This document shows positions 52,631 to 62,638 of a DNA stretch of 64,000 bases, in pieces. Origin of the DNA: Pseudomonas hamedanensis (GTDB lineage Bacteria > Pseudomonadota > Gammaproteobacteria > Pseudomonadales > Pseudomonadaceae). Location of the stretch: positions 580,501 to 644,500 of the forward strand of contig NZ_CP077091.1 in NCBI RefSeq assembly GCF_014268595.2, read 5' to 3'. A program made the position numbers and the translations under genes. Each line of letters begins with the position of its first letter. Positions within the stretch are counted from its first letter, which is position 1. The notes under the pieces are model-generated. The model saw nothing but the letters and a program-made list of their open reading frames with translations. It was not told where the DNA came from and ran no database searches.

Positions 52631-53740
52631 ATGCGCCGGCTCCGACCTTTCCCCCTCGCGGTATGTTTATTGCCCCTGGCCCTGACGGCATGTGGGGATT
52701 CTTCCACCGCACAAGATCCGCGTACCCAGGCGCCCGTTGTCAGGTCGGCGGCCGTGCAGCTCGCCAATGAGGCTTCACGCGCCTTCACCGGTGTCGTGGC
52801 CGCGCGCGTTCAAGGCGACTTGGGTTTTCGCGTCTCGGGCAAGGTGCTTGAACGTCTGGTTGATACCGGTCAGACGGTCAAGCGCGGTCAGCCACTGATG
52901 CGTCTCGACCCGATCGACCTCGGGCTTCAGGCGCGAGCGCAGCAAGAGGCGGTCACCGCCGCTCGCGCCCGGGCCAAACAGACAGCCGATGACGAGGCGC
53001 GCAATCGTGACCTCGTTGCCGCCGGCGCGATCTCGGCATCGGCCTACGACCAGATCAAGGCCGATGCCGACACCGCCAAGGCACAACTCAGCGCCGCCGT
53101 CGCGCAAGCCGATGTGGCGCGTAACGCTTCCGGTTATGCGGTTCTGGTGGCGGACGCTGACGGCGTGGTGGTGGAAACCCTCGCTGAGCCTGGGCAAGTC
53201 GTCAGCCCGGGGCAACCGGTGGTTCGACTGGCGCGCGCGGGCCAGCGTGAAGCCATCGTCCATCTGCCGGAGACGCTACGTCCTGCGCCAGGCTCCACCG
53301 CCCAAGCAAAACTGTATGGCGACACAGCGGGGGCCGTGACCGCAAAACTGCGCCTGCTTTCCGACTCGGCCGACCGCACGACACGTACTTTCGAGGCGCG
53401 CTATGTGCTCGAAGGTAAATTGGCCAATGCACCGATTGGCTCGACGGTCACGGTTGAGATTGCGCAAGGCTCTGCACCAAAACAGGCATTGCAGGTGCCC
53501 ATCGCTGCCGTCTACAACCCCGGCAAAGGCCCCGGCGTGTGGACCATCGCTGGGACCCCCGCGAAAGTCACCTGGCGCCCGGTCCAGGTGTTGGGCTTGA
53601 GCGACGATGCGGCCCGCGTCGCTGGCGAGCTCAACGTTGGCGAACACATTGTTGCGCTGGGTGCCCATCTGCTACGCGAAGGCGAGGAAGTGCGCGTGCT
53701 TACGCGTGACGACGCTGAGATGGCCGGGGGTCGTCCATGA
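52631..53740 (+). CDS. RND efflux periplasmic adaptor lipoprotein
   Basis: This 369-residue membrane-fusion protein has a lipobox LTAC (near residue 21), a biotinyl-lipoyl-like region (GDLGFRVSGKVLERLVDTGQTVKRGQPLMRLDP), an alpha-hairpin and a beta-barrel domain. AAAGGAAA precedes the ATG. It overlaps the pump gene by 4 bp (ATGA). Confidence 0.93.
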   Translation: MRRLRPFPLAVCLLPLALTACGDSSTAQDPRTQAPVVRSAAVQLANEASRAFTGVVAARVQGDLGFRVSGKVLERLVDTGQTVKRGQPLMRLDPIDLGLQARAQQEAVTAARARAKQTADDEARNRDLVAAGAISASAYDQIKADADTAKAQLSAAVAQADVARNASGYAVLVADADGVVVETLAEPGQVVSPGQPVVRLARAGQREAIVHLPETLRPAPGSTAQAKLYGDTAGAVTAKLRLLSDSADRTTRTFEARYVLEGKLANAPIGSTVTVEIAQGSAPKQALQVPIAAVYNPGKGPGVWTIAGTPAKVTWRPVQVLGLSDDAARVAGELNVGEHIVALGAHLLREGEEVRVLTRDDAEMAGGRP

Positions 53741-56700
53741 GCGAGGGCCGGTTCAACCTCTCTGCCATCGCTGTTCGCCAACGGGCGATTACGGTGTTCC
53801 TGATTTTTCTGATTGCCGTTGCAGGTGTTTTGGCGTTCTTCAAATTGGGGCGCGCGGAGGACCCGCCGTTTACGGTCAAGCAACTGACGGTCATCACCGC
53901 GTGGCCCGGAGCGACTGCGCAGGAGATGCAGGATCAGGTCGCCGAACCCCTTGAAAAACGTCTGCAGGAACTCAAGTGGTACGACCGCTCGGAAACCTAC
54001 ACCCGTCCGGGACTGGCGTTCACCATGCTCTCGTTGCTCGACAGCACACCGCCTGCGCAAGTGCAGGAAGAGTTTTATCAGGCGCGTAAAAAGCTCGACG
54101 ATGAAGCGATCAAGCTGCCAGCGGGTGTCATCGGGCCGATGGTCAACGATGAGTTTTCCGACGTGACGTTCGCGCTGTTCGCCTTGAAAGCCAAGGGCGA
54201 GCCGCAGCGAAGGCTGGTAAGGGATGCGGAGACGTTACGCCAGCGCCTGTTGCACGTGCCAGGGGTGAAAAAGGTCAACATCATCGGCGAGCAAGCCGAA
54301 CGGATATTCGTCTCGTTTTCCCATGACCGATTGGCGACGCTGGGCTTGTCCCCGCAGGACATCTTCGCCGCATTGAATAGTCAGAACGTGCTGACGCCCG
54401 CCGGATCGGTCGAAACCAAGGGACCGGAAGTTTTTCTGCGGGTCGACGGTGCATTCGACACGTTGCAGAAAATTCGTGACACGCCGGTCGTTGCGCAAGG
54501 GCGGACACTCAAGCTCTCTGACGTGGCCACGGTCGAGCGTGGCTACGAAGACCCGGCGACCTTTCTGGTGCGCAACAACGGCGAGGAAGCGTTATTGCTC
54601 GGCGTGGTGATGCGCGAGGGCTGGAACGGTCTGGATCTGGGCAAGGCGCTGGATGCCGAGACTGCCAGGATCAATGAAGAAATGCCCCTGGGCATGACCC
54701 TGGCGAAAGTCACCGATCAGGCGGTGAATATCGACTCGGCTGTCGGCGAGTTCATGGTCAAGTTTTTTGTCGCGCTGTTGGTTGTGATGCTCGTGTGTTT
54801 CCTGAGCATGGGCTGGCGTGTCGGCGTGGTGGTCGCCGCGGCAGTGCCGTTGACGCTGGCGATCGTGTTTGTGGTGATGGCGGCCACCGGCAAGAATTTC
54901 GACCGGATTACGTTGGGCTCGCTGATTTTGGCGCTCGGGCTGCTGGTCGATGACGCCATCATCGCTATCGAAATGATGGTGGTGAAAATGGAGGAGGGCT
55001 ACGACCGTATCAAGGCGTCGGCCTATGCCTGGAGCCACACGGCGGCGCCGATGCTGGCCGGCACGCTGGTGACGGCGATAGGCTTTTTGCCGAACGGTTT
55101 CGCTCAGTCAACCGCCGGCGAATACACCAGCAACATGTTCTGGATTGTCGGCATCGCGCTGATTGCTTCTTGGGTCGTCGCGGTGGCTTTCACGCCTTAT
55201 CTGGGCGTGAAGCTGTTGCCAGACATCAAAAAAGTCGAAGGCGGGCATGCGGCGATCTACGACACGCCGCGCTACAACCGTTTTCGCCGGATTCTGGCGT
55301 GGGTGATTACGCGAAAATGGCTGGTGGCCGGCACGGTTGTCGCGCTGTTCGTCGTGGCGATTCCAGGCATGGGGCTGGTGAAGAAACAGTTCTTCCCGAC
55401 CTCCGACCGTCCCGAAGTGATGATCGAAGTACAGATGCCTTACGGAACTTCGATCGAGCAGACCAGCGCCACTGCGGCCAAAGTCGAGGCCTGGCTGCAA
55501 AAGCAGGACGAGGCCAAGATAGTCACTGCCTATATCGGGCAGGGTGCGCCGCGTTTTTTCCTGGCGATGGCACCCGAGCTGCCGGATCCTTCGTTCGCAA
55601 AAATCGTTGTGCTGACGGAAAGCCAGGAGGCCCGTGAAACCCTCAAGTTTCGTTTGCGCGAAGCGGTGGCCGAAGGGCTTGCCCCGGAGGCGCGAGTTCG
55701 GGCCACGCAAATTGTTTTCGGCCCGTATTCACCCTTCCCGGTGGCGTATCGGGTCATGGGGCCTGATCCGGCGAAATTGCGAGACATCGCCGAGCAGGTC
55801 AGGGGCGTGATGCAGGACAGCCCGATGATGAGAACCGTCAATACCGATTGGGGACCGCTCACGCCGACGTTGCATTTCAATCTGGATCAGGACCGTTTGC
55901 AGGCGGTGGGGCTGACTTCGAATGCGGTAGCCCAGCAGTTGCAGTTCTTGCTGACTGGCGTCCCTGTCACGGCGGTTCGTGAGGATATTCGTTCAGTGCA
56001 GGTTGTTGGCCGTGCAGCGGGTAATATTCGCCTGGACCCGGCGCAGATCGAGGGCTTCACATTAGTCGGTGCGGCGGGCCAGCGAATCCCGTTATCGCAG
56101 ATCGGGCAGGTCGAGGTGCGCATGGAAGATCCGATCCTGCGCCGCCGTGATCGCACGCCCACCATCACCGTGCGTGGCGACATTGCCGAAGGCTTGCAAC
56201 CGCCGGACGTCTCGGGCGTGATCATCCAGCAGTTGCAGCCGATCATTGAGGCACTGCCTTCCGGTTACCGGATTGAACAGGCGGGCGCCATTGAAGAATC
56301 CGGCAAGGCGGGCAAAGCGATTTTGCCGTTGCTGCCGATCATGATCGCCATGACGCTGCTCATCATCATCGTGCAGGTGCGCTCAATCTCGGCCATGATC
56401 ATGGTCTTCCTGACCTCGCCGTTGGGTTTGATTGGTGTGGTGCCGACTCTGCTGATCTTCAACCAGCCGTTTGGCATCAATGCGCTGGTCGGGTTGATTG
56501 CGCTGTCGGGGATTTTGATGCGCAACACGCTGATCCTGATCGGACAGATTCACCACAACGAGCAAGAAGGGCTGGAGCCGTTTCATGCTGTGGTCGAAGC
56601 GACCGTGCAACGGGCGCGCCCGGTGTTGTTGACTGCACTGGCGGCGATTCTGGCGTTCATCCCGCTGACGCATTCGGTGTTCTGGGGGACGTTGGCGTAT

Positions 56701-56826
56701 ACGCTGATCGGCGGGACGTTTGTTGGCACCATTATTACGCTGGTGTTTCTGCCGGCGATGTATGCGATCTGGTTCAAGATCCGTCCTCAGAGCGAAGGAT
56801 CTAGTGAAACAGTAAAAACGCTTTAA
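53737..56826 (+). CDS. RND efflux inner-membrane pump
   Basis: This 1029-residue protein has twelve membrane helices and two large periplasmic loops, as in the AcrB/MexF superfamily. The proton-relay Asp pair is present in GLLVDDAIIAIEMM. It overlaps the adaptor gene by 4 bp. The substrates are unknown; the FadL and TetR context suggests hydrophobic compounds. Confidence 0.94.
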   Translation: MSEGRFNLSAIAVRQRAITVFLIFLIAVAGVLAFFKLGRAEDPPFTVKQLTVITAWPGATAQEMQDQVAEPLEKRLQELKWYDRSETYTRPGLAFTMLSLLDSTPPAQVQEEFYQARKKLDDEAIKLPAGVIGPMVNDEFSDVTFALFALKAKGEPQRRLVRDAETLRQRLLHVPGVKKVNIIGEQAERIFVSFSHDRLATLGLSPQDIFAALNSQNVLTPAGSVETKGPEVFLRVDGAFDTLQKIRDTPVVAQGRTLKLSDVATVERGYEDPATFLVRNNGEEALLLGVVMREGWNGLDLGKALDAETARINEEMPLGMTLAKVTDQAVNIDSAVGEFMVKFFVALLVVMLVCFLSMGWRVGVVVAAAVPLTLAIVFVVMAATGKNFDRITLGSLILALGLLVDDAIIAIEMMVVKMEEGYDRIKASAYAWSHTAAPMLAGTLVTAIGFLPNGFAQSTAGEYTSNMFWIVGIALIASWVVAVAFTPYLGVKLLPDIKKVEGGHAAIYDTPRYNRFRRILAWVITRKWLVAGTVVALFVVAIPGMGLVKKQFFPTSDRPEVMIEVQMPYGTSIEQTSATAAKVEAWLQKQDEAKIVTAYIGQGAPRFFLAMAPELPDPSFAKIVVLTESQEARETLKFRLREAVAEGLAPEARVRATQIVFGPYSPFPVAYRVMGPDPAKLRDIAEQVRGVMQDSPMMRTVNTDWGPLTPTLHFNLDQDRLQAVGLTSNAVAQQLQFLLTGVPVTAVREDIRSVQVVGRAAGNIRLDPAQIEGFTLVGAAGQRIPLSQIGQVEVRMEDPILRRRDRTPTITVRGDIAEGLQPPDVSGVIIQQLQPIIEALPSGYRIEQAGAIEESGKAGKAILPLLPIMIAMTLLIIIVQVRSISAMIMVFLTSPLGLIGVVPTLLIFNQPFGINALVGLIALSGILMRNTLILIGQIHHNEQEGLEPFHAVVEATVQRARPVLLTALAAILAFIPLTHSVFWGTLAYTLIGGTFVGTIITLVFLPAMYAIWFKIRPQSEGSSETVKTL

Positions 56827-56845
56827 ACAGTGGGTTGTGGTGTCT

Positions 56846-57206
56846 GGGCGGGCGCCTTCGCGAGCAAGCTCGCTCCCACAGGTTTTCGGGTGAGACTCAG
56901 GTTCCGGGCAGCCCACAGAACCCCTTGTAGGAGTGAGCTTGCTCGCGAAAGCGGTGTGTCAGCCACAGGTGAATCGCCTGACCTGACGCCTTCGCGGGCA
57001 AGCCCGCTCCCACAGGGTTTCCGGTGAGACTCAAGTTCCGGGCAGCCCACAGAACCCCTTGTAGGAGTGAGCCTGCTCGCGAAAGCGGTGTGTCAGCCAC
57101 AGGCGAATCGCCTGACCTGACGCCTTCGCGAGCAAGCCCGCTCCCACAGGATTTCGGGTGAGACTCAGATTCGGGGCAGCCCCACAAAGTCCCTTGTGGT
57201 GTCTGA
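56846..57206. repeat. Tandem REP array, 134-bp unit, 2.6 copies
   Basis: Units start at 56853, 56987 and 57121 (the last partial), each 134 bp. Each full unit holds two REP sequences in opposite orientation (GCGAGCAAGCTCGCTCCCAC and GTAGGAGTGAGCTTGCTCGC). It fills the 56827-57281 gap after the pump gene, so it is the only notable content there besides a terminator. Confidence 0.9.
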
Positions 57207-57227
57207 ACCACCGCGTGCGCAAACAGA

Positions 57228-57264
57228 AGAGCCCTGCAGATTCAAACTCTGCAGGGCTCTTTTT
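57228..57264. terminator. Terminator between the REP array and the repeat-protein gene
   Basis: A 13-bp perfect stem (57228-57240 with 57248-57260) with a 7-base loop is followed by TTTTCTTT on the plus strand. It may also serve the minus-strand gene ending at 57282. Confidence 0.85.
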
Positions 57265-57281
57265 CTTTCAGTATCACGAAT

Positions 57282-57614
57282 CTATACCGCGCGTTGACCC
57301 AGTGTGCGATCCGCTCCATCCGCGGCGAGCGCCTGACCCAGCGGGGTACGATCTGAACCGTCGGCAGCCAGTGCCTGCCCTTGCGGCGTGCGGTCGGAGC
57401 CGTCCTCTGCCAAGCCGTTTTCGTCGAGACGGTTGCGACCATTTTCTGCGAGGCTTTGGCCCTGTGGCGTGCGCTCTGAACCATCGGCGGCGAGGGTCTG
57501 CTGTGGTTCGCTGACTTGGGTGAAAAAGCGATCTTCCTGATTGGTCGGTACGGCAAAGGCGCTGGCGCTCAGAGCGAAAGTGGCGACGGCGATCAGTTGG
57601 CTTACAGTTTTCAT
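57282..57614 (-). CDS. Secreted tandem-repeat protein (LAADGSDRT-type)
   Basis: This 110-residue protein has a signal peptide (about 1-22, ending SAFAV) and five repeats of about 14 residues: LAADGSERTPQGQS, LAENGRNRLDENG, LAEDGSDRTPQGQA, LAADGSDRTPLGQA and LAADGADRTLGQRA. GGAG precedes the ATG at 57614. It is a relative of the protein at 6661-7050, which has repeats of 13 residues. Function is unknown. Confidence 0.75.
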   Translation of the reverse strand: MKTVSQLIAVATFALSASAFAVPTNQEDRFFTQVSEPQQTLAADGSERTPQGQSLAENGRNRLDENGLAEDGSDRTPQGQALAADGSDRTPLGQALAADGADRTLGQRAV

Positions 57615-57844
57615 GGCGGTGACTCCGGTCAAAGTTGATTGAGGTCCGGGTCGTTCAGATCAGCATCTGGTTAACCCGTTGCAGTGGTGTGTTCTGCATG
57701 GGTTCAGATTAGGGGTGAGGACGGTGGCGAGGTTAGGCCAATACTGTCCTCGATTTGCCTGATTCTGCTTGGTTGCAAGTCTGCCTTGAGCGTACCTGCT
57801 CAGCCAACTGGCCCTATACGGGCCAGGATACCTTCCATCAGCTA

Positions 57845-58768
57845 TCAACGGTTGACGTCGAGCACGATCTTTCCGCGAGTGTGCCCGGCCCAGCTCTGTC
57901 TTACCGCATCGACAACTTCCGTAAGCGGTACCACTTGAGCTTCAAGTCTCAGCTTGCCGGTTGAGAAGAGCGCGGCGATCTCTGCCAGTTGGCTGCCATC
58001 GGAGCGGGTAGCGAAATTTTTGCCGCTGACGCCGTGTTCGCGTGCTGTTTGTGCTGCGGGTGCGCTGACGGGTGAAACCAGAACGCCCCCGCGTTTAATC
58101 ACGCTCCAGGAGCGAGTCTGAGTTTCTCCGCCGACCAGATCAATGACGGCATCGACATTCGCAACGCTGTCTTCGAATTTTACCGAGGTGTAGTCAATGA
58201 CCTCGTCAGCGCCGAGCGAGCGAAGATAGTCGTGATTTTTCGCAGAGCTGGTTGCGATTACGTATGCACCGGCAAGGTGGGCGAGCTGGATGGCGAAGCT
58301 GCCAACGCCACCTGCGCCGCCGTGGATAAGGACCTTTTGGCCGGTCTGGATGGCGGCGTGTTCATGCAAGGCTTGCCAGGCTGTCAGTGCCGCAGCAGGT
58401 ACGCCGCCTGCCTCTTGCAACGATAACGTTGGCGGAGTGTGAGCAAGTCGATCGGGCGTTGAAAGGACTTGGGTCGCATAACCGCCGACAATGCCGATAA
58501 AGCCGAACACCTTGTCGCCCACCGCGAAGTTTGTGACGTTGTTGCCGACCGCGGCGATTGTCCCTGCGACTTCTACGCCAGGCGTGTAAGGCAGTGGAAG
58601 GGGAATGAATTGCTGCATGGCACCGGACAGGATTTTCCAGTCGATGGGATTGACCCCACTGCCGGCAACGTTGATCAACACTTGATCCTCGTTGGGTACC
58701 AAGTCTGGAAGTTCCTTGAGTTCCAACGCTTCTGCCTGGCCGTATTGCGCTACTTGGACACCTTTCAT
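57845..58768 (-). CDS. NADP-dependent oxidoreductase, quinone-reductase type MDR
   Basis: This 307-residue medium-chain reductase has GroES-like (about 25-110) and Rossmann (about 145-250, IHGGAGGVGSFAIQLAHLAGAYVIATSSAKN) domains and no zinc ligands. GGAGAG precedes the ATG at 58768. The LysR gene ahead on the same strand may control it. Confidence 0.9.
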   Translation of the reverse strand: MKGVQVAQYGQAEALELKELPDLVPNEDQVLINVAGSGVNPIDWKILSGAMQQFIPLPLPYTPGVEVAGTIAAVGNNVTNFAVGDKVFGFIGIVGGYATQVLSTPDRLAHTPPTLSLQEAGGVPAAALTAWQALHEHAAIQTGQKVLIHGGAGGVGSFAIQLAHLAGAYVIATSSAKNHDYLRSLGADEVIDYTSVKFEDSVANVDAVIDLVGGETQTRSWSVIKRGGVLVSPVSAPAAQTAREHGVSGKNFATRSDGSQLAEIAALFSTGKLRLEAQVVPLTEVVDAVRQSWAGHTRGKIVLDVNR

Positions 58769-58939
58769 GTTCTCTCTCCGTTGAAGGTCAAGGCGCTTCA
58801 CCATGAAGCGCCGTGGTGGGAAAGATGATGTCACTGCTCAACTTTGCTTAATAGCCGATAAGTTTCGATGATCAGGTTCGAGAAAATAGAAATATAGATC
58901 AAATAAGAGAACATCCTTCGCGCCGGCAAAAGAGGCTTT

Positions 58940-59848
58940 CTATCGGGTTGCAACACGCTGTTCGCCGAAGCGCTCAATCAGCCACCGCCCAGCCGGACCG
59001 GGTGGCGAGTCGGTTCGATAAATCGCGTCGAAGGTGTAGGTGCCACCTTTACAGTCGGGCATATCAAGTTCCACCAGGCGCCCTTCTGCAAGATCAGACT
59101 GAACCATGGGAACGGGCATGTTCCCCCACCCGATCCCTTCTTTGAGCAGCATGTGTTTGGCGCCCAGATCTGCCAGCCGCCAAGTGCGCGTGCTGACGAC
59201 GGCAAAGTCTTTATCGCCTGTAAGCGTTGAGCGATCCGATAACACCAATTGCACAAACTCTCGGGCAGCGCCGGGCAACTTGCGGCATTCGGCTGCAAGC
59301 GGATGTCCAGGCGCGGCAACCGGTATCAACTGAACGCTGCCTACGCTGATGCGTTCAATGCCGTCGAGACTAATATCCAGCGGACCGCTGATGCCGACTC
59401 CCGCTTTCTTGTCCATAACCAGCTGAGTCACGGCCCCCAAGGCTTCCATATGCAAGTGCAGGGTGACCGTAGGGAATACTTCCCTGAAGGTTTTTAGTGC
59501 ATCGACTACTCGCTCGGCAGGGAGCATCACATCGAGCGCGAGGTGAACTTCTGCTTCAAGTCCATGCAGCAAACCGGAGACTTTTGCGCGAAGCCCGTTT
59601 ACGCCGTTGCTAATAGTGCGTGCTTCAGCAAGAACGGTTCGACCTGCCTCCGTCAGCTGCGGTTTGCGCGTTGTTTTTCGATCAAACAGCGAAACCCCAA
59701 GCTGCATCTCCAGATTGGAAATCGAGTAGCTCACCACCGAGGTGGCGCGATGCAGTTTTCTGGCCGCCGCGGCAAAACTGCCCACTTCCACAACCGTCAG
59801 GAATACTTTGAGTTGATCAAGCGTTGGTGTTCCGGGATCGGAGATCAT
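58940..59848 (-). CDS. LysR-family transcriptional regulator
   Basis: This 302-residue protein has an HTH (about 9-66, VEVGSFAAAARKLHRATSVVSYSISNLEMQLGVSLFDR) and a substrate-binding domain. It is 171 bp upstream of the oxidoreductase gene on the same strand and is probably its regulator. Confidence 0.9.
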   Translation of the reverse strand: MISDPGTPTLDQLKVFLTVVEVGSFAAAARKLHRATSVVSYSISNLEMQLGVSLFDRKTTRKPQLTEAGRTVLAEARTISNGVNGLRAKVSGLLHGLEAEVHLALDVMLPAERVVDALKTFREVFPTVTLHLHMEALGAVTQLVMDKKAGVGISGPLDISLDGIERISVGSVQLIPVAAPGHPLAAECRKLPGAAREFVQLVLSDRSTLTGDKDFAVVSTRTWRLADLGAKHMLLKEGIGWGNMPVPMVQSDLAEGRLVELDMPDCKGGTYTFDAIYRTDSPPGPAGRWLIERFGEQRVATR

Positions 59849-59933
59849 TTTCGACTGTCTCGAACGTTTGAGGACTATTTATTCTGTTTTCGCAGACAGC
59901 AGCCTATACGCAGGACTGAACGCCAGATCGGTT

Positions 59934-60500
59934 CTAACGTTCAATCGACGTATTTGTTTGTGCAGCAAGCCATTCGCTGCGAGTGATTTCCCACACTTGC
60001 ACCGGCATCAGCCCCGACACAAAGTGTCCGTCCTGTGTGCCGGTCAGGCGCATGCCTTCATCTTCGGAAATCTTGCGCGAGGCGTGGTTGGCGGCGGCCT
60101 TGGGCACCTGCATGACCGGGCGCGCCAATGTTTCGAACCAATAGGTGTTGATGACCTTGCAAGCCTCGCGCATGTAGCCGTTGCCCTGAAACTGAGGGGC
60201 GAGCCAGAAGCCTCGATGGTTACCCGGCTGGTCGAACAGGCTGATACTGCCGATGCAGTTCTCAGGCTCTGCGCGCGTGCGGATCATCCAGTGCCATTCC
60301 TTTCCGGCAGCCATCGCGGGCAACGCGACATCGCGGACGTAAACAAGCCCGCCATCGTCCGGGTACGGCCAAGGGACACGGCTGTCCAGATAACGTACGA
60401 TCTCCCATTGTGGAAACAGTCGTTGCACCGCTGCTGCGTCGCTCACTTGCAGCGGCGTCAGTATCAAGCGGCGGGTATAAAGCGTGGGAATGCAATCCAT
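59934..60500 (-). CDS. GNAT-family N-acetyltransferase, RimJ/RimL type
   Basis: This 188-residue protein starts PTLYTRRLILTPLQVSDAAAV and has the acetyl-CoA block FWLAPQFQGNGYMREA, then ANHASRKISEDEGM. AAGGA is 9 bases ahead of the ATG at 60500; the ATG at 60506 is too close. The acceptor is unknown. Confidence 0.87.
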   Translation of the reverse strand: MDCIPTLYTRRLILTPLQVSDAAAVQRLFPQWEIVRYLDSRVPWPYPDDGGLVYVRDVALPAMAAGKEWHWMIRTRAEPENCIGSISLFDQPGNHRGFWLAPQFQGNGYMREACKVINTYWFETLARPVMQVPKAAANHASRKISEDEGMRLTGTQDGHFVSGLMPVQVWEITRSEWLAAQTNTSIER

Positions 60501-60612
60501 GGCCATAAATCCTTGCGAGCTGTAGCGGGCAGGATCGGTACTTTCTCAGACGATCAGATGACGTGTCGAGCAGTCGCTGCGAGGTGGCCCTGCGGGAGGC
60601 GGATGTCATGCA

Positions 60613-60644
60613 CAAAAAAGGCGCCCAACCGAGGTCAGGCGCCT
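60613..60644 (-). terminator. Terminator after the monooxygenase gene
   Basis: AGGCGCC (60619-60625) and GGCGCCT (60638-60644) pair. The plus-strand A-run at 60614-60619 gives a U-run on the minus strand, just past the monooxygenase stop. Confidence 0.85.
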
Positions 60645-60650
60645 GTAGGC

Positions 60651-62474
60651 TCAGCCCAGATGATGCCGCTCTGCAAGGCGATAAACGTCAGTGTCGAGCC
60701 CTTCGAGACGGGCTTTCAACTGCAACGCCAGATAAAGCGAATAGTGCCGTGACTGATGCAGATTGCCGCCGTGGAACCACAGGTTTTGCTGTTGGGTCGG
60801 CTTCCACATATTGCGCAGTTCGCCCTCGTAAGGACCCGGGTCGTTGGTGGTGCCGGAACCCAGGCCCCAGCAGCGACCGACCTTGTCGGCGACTTCCTGG
60901 GAGATCAGTTTCGCCGCCCAGCCGTTCATTGAGCCGTAACCCGTGGCATAGACGATCAGGTCAGCCGGCAACCGGCTGCCATCGGTAAGCAACACGGCGT
61001 CTGCCTCAATACGCTCGACGCCCAGGCCGGGGGCGCTTTTGAGCTTGATCGTGCCATTGGCGATCAGTTCCGAGGCGCCGACGTCGATGTAATAACCCGA
61101 GCCACGGCGCACGTATTTCATAAACAGGCCCGATTCGTCGTCGCCAAAGTCGAGCATGAAACCAGCCCGGCTCAGGCGTTCGTAGAATTCCTTGTCGCGC
61201 TCTTTGATAGCGTCAAAGATCGGCCGATGGAACTGCGGCATGACCTTGTACGGAATCGAGGCGAACAGCAGGTCGGCCTTGTCCGTGGTCAAGCCTGACT
61301 CCAGCGCGTCTTCGGAATAGAGTCCGCCGAAGACCAGTTCCATCAAGCTGTCCGAGCGTACGATGTGCGTGCTGGAGCGTTGCACCATGGTGACTTCGGT
61401 GCCGTTTTCCACCAGGTCGGCGCAGATGTCATGGGCCGAATTGTTCGCGCCGATGACGACCGCGCGCTTGCCTTTCCAGGCGTCGCCGCCGGGATGGCGG
61501 CTGGAGTGATGCTGCTGGCCCTTGAAGTCTTCGGCGCCCGGATACACGGGCACGTTGGGTACGCCCGACATACCGGTGGCGAGGATCAGCTGCGTCGGTT
61601 GCAGGGTGATCCGCTCGCCATTGCGCAGCACGTCGACCCTCCAGCGAGCGCTTTGCTCATCGAACCGGGCACCGAGGCATTCAGTGCGCGGCCAGTAATT
61701 GAGTTCCATGACTTTGCAGTACATCTCCAGCCAGTCGCCGATCTGGTCTTTCGGTGTGAACACCGGCCAGTGGTCGGGAAAGGGCAGGTAAGGCATGTGG
61801 TCGTACCAGACCGGATCGTGCAGGCACAGCGATTTGTAGCGACCACGCCACTGATCGCCGGGACGCTCGGCCTTGTCGATGATCAGCGTCGGCACGCCCA
61901 GGCGCTTGAGCCGTGCACCGAGGCCGAGGCCGCCCTGGCCGCCGCCGACGATCAGGCAGTACGGCTGCGTGGTGAGGCCCAGCGCTGCCTCTTCATCGCG
62001 ACGGCGTTCCAGCCAGTTGCGTTTGTCGGCGTGGGCCTGGCCGTGGCTGGCGCCCATCGGCCGGCGGCGCCCGCTGGGTTCTTCGAAGCCCTTGAGTTCG
62101 CGCATGGTCGTCAGCAGCGTCCAGCACAAACCGTCCTTCAGGCGCACGTAGCCTTTGCCGCGGGCCGCGTCGGTTTCCAGGCTCATCCAGCCTTCGAGCA
62201 CACCGTCGGTGAGCGTGGCTTCACCTCCGAGTTTCCAGCGCTCGGGCCGGGTCTGCTCGAGGCGTGTTTCGAGCAGGTCGCGGATCGCGGATTTTCCTTC
62301 CAGGGTGACGAGGTTCCAGCTGAACAGCAGCAAGTCACGCCAGTGACATTCCTCGGCGAACAACTCTAGCGTGCCGTCCACATCTCGTTGCGCGAGCCGC
62401 TCGCCGAGGCGTTCGACCCAGGCGGCGAGTTGCGCCGTTGGCGATTGCAAAGGTGTATCGATAGCGATGTTCAT
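60651..62474 (-). CDS. FMO-type flavin monooxygenase with N-terminal NTF2-like domain
   Basis: This 607-residue protein has an NTF2/SnoaL-like N-domain (about 10-130, VDGTLELFAEECHWRDLLLFSWNLVTLEGKSAI). A flavoprotein part follows: FAD motif VGGGQGGLGLGARL (about 172), DQWRGRYKSLCLHDP, second Rossmann VIGANNSAHDICADL (about 360) and ATGYGSMNGW. It should oxygenate a substrate with NADPH and O2. It is driven by a sigma-54 promoter at 62520-62535 and is divergent from an AcoR-type activator. Confidence 0.9.
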   Translation of the reverse strand: MNIAIDTPLQSPTAQLAAWVERLGERLAQRDVDGTLELFAEECHWRDLLLFSWNLVTLEGKSAIRDLLETRLEQTRPERWKLGGEATLTDGVLEGWMSLETDAARGKGYVRLKDGLCWTLLTTMRELKGFEEPSGRRRPMGASHGQAHADKRNWLERRRDEEAALGLTTQPYCLIVGGGQGGLGLGARLKRLGVPTLIIDKAERPGDQWRGRYKSLCLHDPVWYDHMPYLPFPDHWPVFTPKDQIGDWLEMYCKVMELNYWPRTECLGARFDEQSARWRVDVLRNGERITLQPTQLILATGMSGVPNVPVYPGAEDFKGQQHHSSRHPGGDAWKGKRAVVIGANNSAHDICADLVENGTEVTMVQRSSTHIVRSDSLMELVFGGLYSEDALESGLTTDKADLLFASIPYKVMPQFHRPIFDAIKERDKEFYERLSRAGFMLDFGDDESGLFMKYVRRGSGYYIDVGASELIANGTIKLKSAPGLGVERIEADAVLLTDGSRLPADLIVYATGYGSMNGWAAKLISQEVADKVGRCWGLGSGTTNDPGPYEGELRNMWKPTQQQNLWFHGGNLHQSRHYSLYLALQLKARLEGLDTDVYRLAERHHLG

Positions 62475-62519
62475 GGGGCCACTCCCGATCTTGTTTTTGT
62501 GGGTAAGCCCTGACACCAG

Positions 62520-62535
62520 AGCAAGGCTTGGGCCA
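62520..62535 (-). promoter_or_regulatory. Sigma-54 (-24/-12) promoter for the monooxygenase
   Basis: On the minus strand it reads TGGCCCAAGCCTTGCT: GG and GC are separated by exactly 10 bases, as in TGGCACG-N4-TTGCT. It is 46 bp ahead of the monooxygenase start. Confidence 0.8.
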
Positions 62536-62593
62536 TCTCGCTGAAAGCCACGATGCAGACGGGCTGATGCGCTATTTGGCAAGGCCGCAAAAG

Positions 62594-62638
62594 GCGCCAT
62601 GTCACGAATTTGGGAATGGCGCATGACACTGTGTCACG
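62594..62638. promoter_or_regulatory. Upstream activator sites for the AcoR-type regulator
   Basis: GCGCCAT-N15-ATGGCGC (62594-62622) is followed by the perfect palindrome TGACACTGTGTCA (62624-62636). TGTCACG occurs twice (62600 and 62632), 32 bp apart. They lie 60-115 bp upstream of the sigma-54 promoter, as enhancer sites do. Confidence 0.6.

Noticed and set aside
56846..57206. Repeat array considered as CRISPR
   Set aside because: The unit is 134 bp with internal REP dyads, there are no short equal spacers, and no cas genes are nearby.
61365..62369. 334-codon open frame on the plus strand
   Set aside because: It is antisense to the monooxygenase and has no domain.
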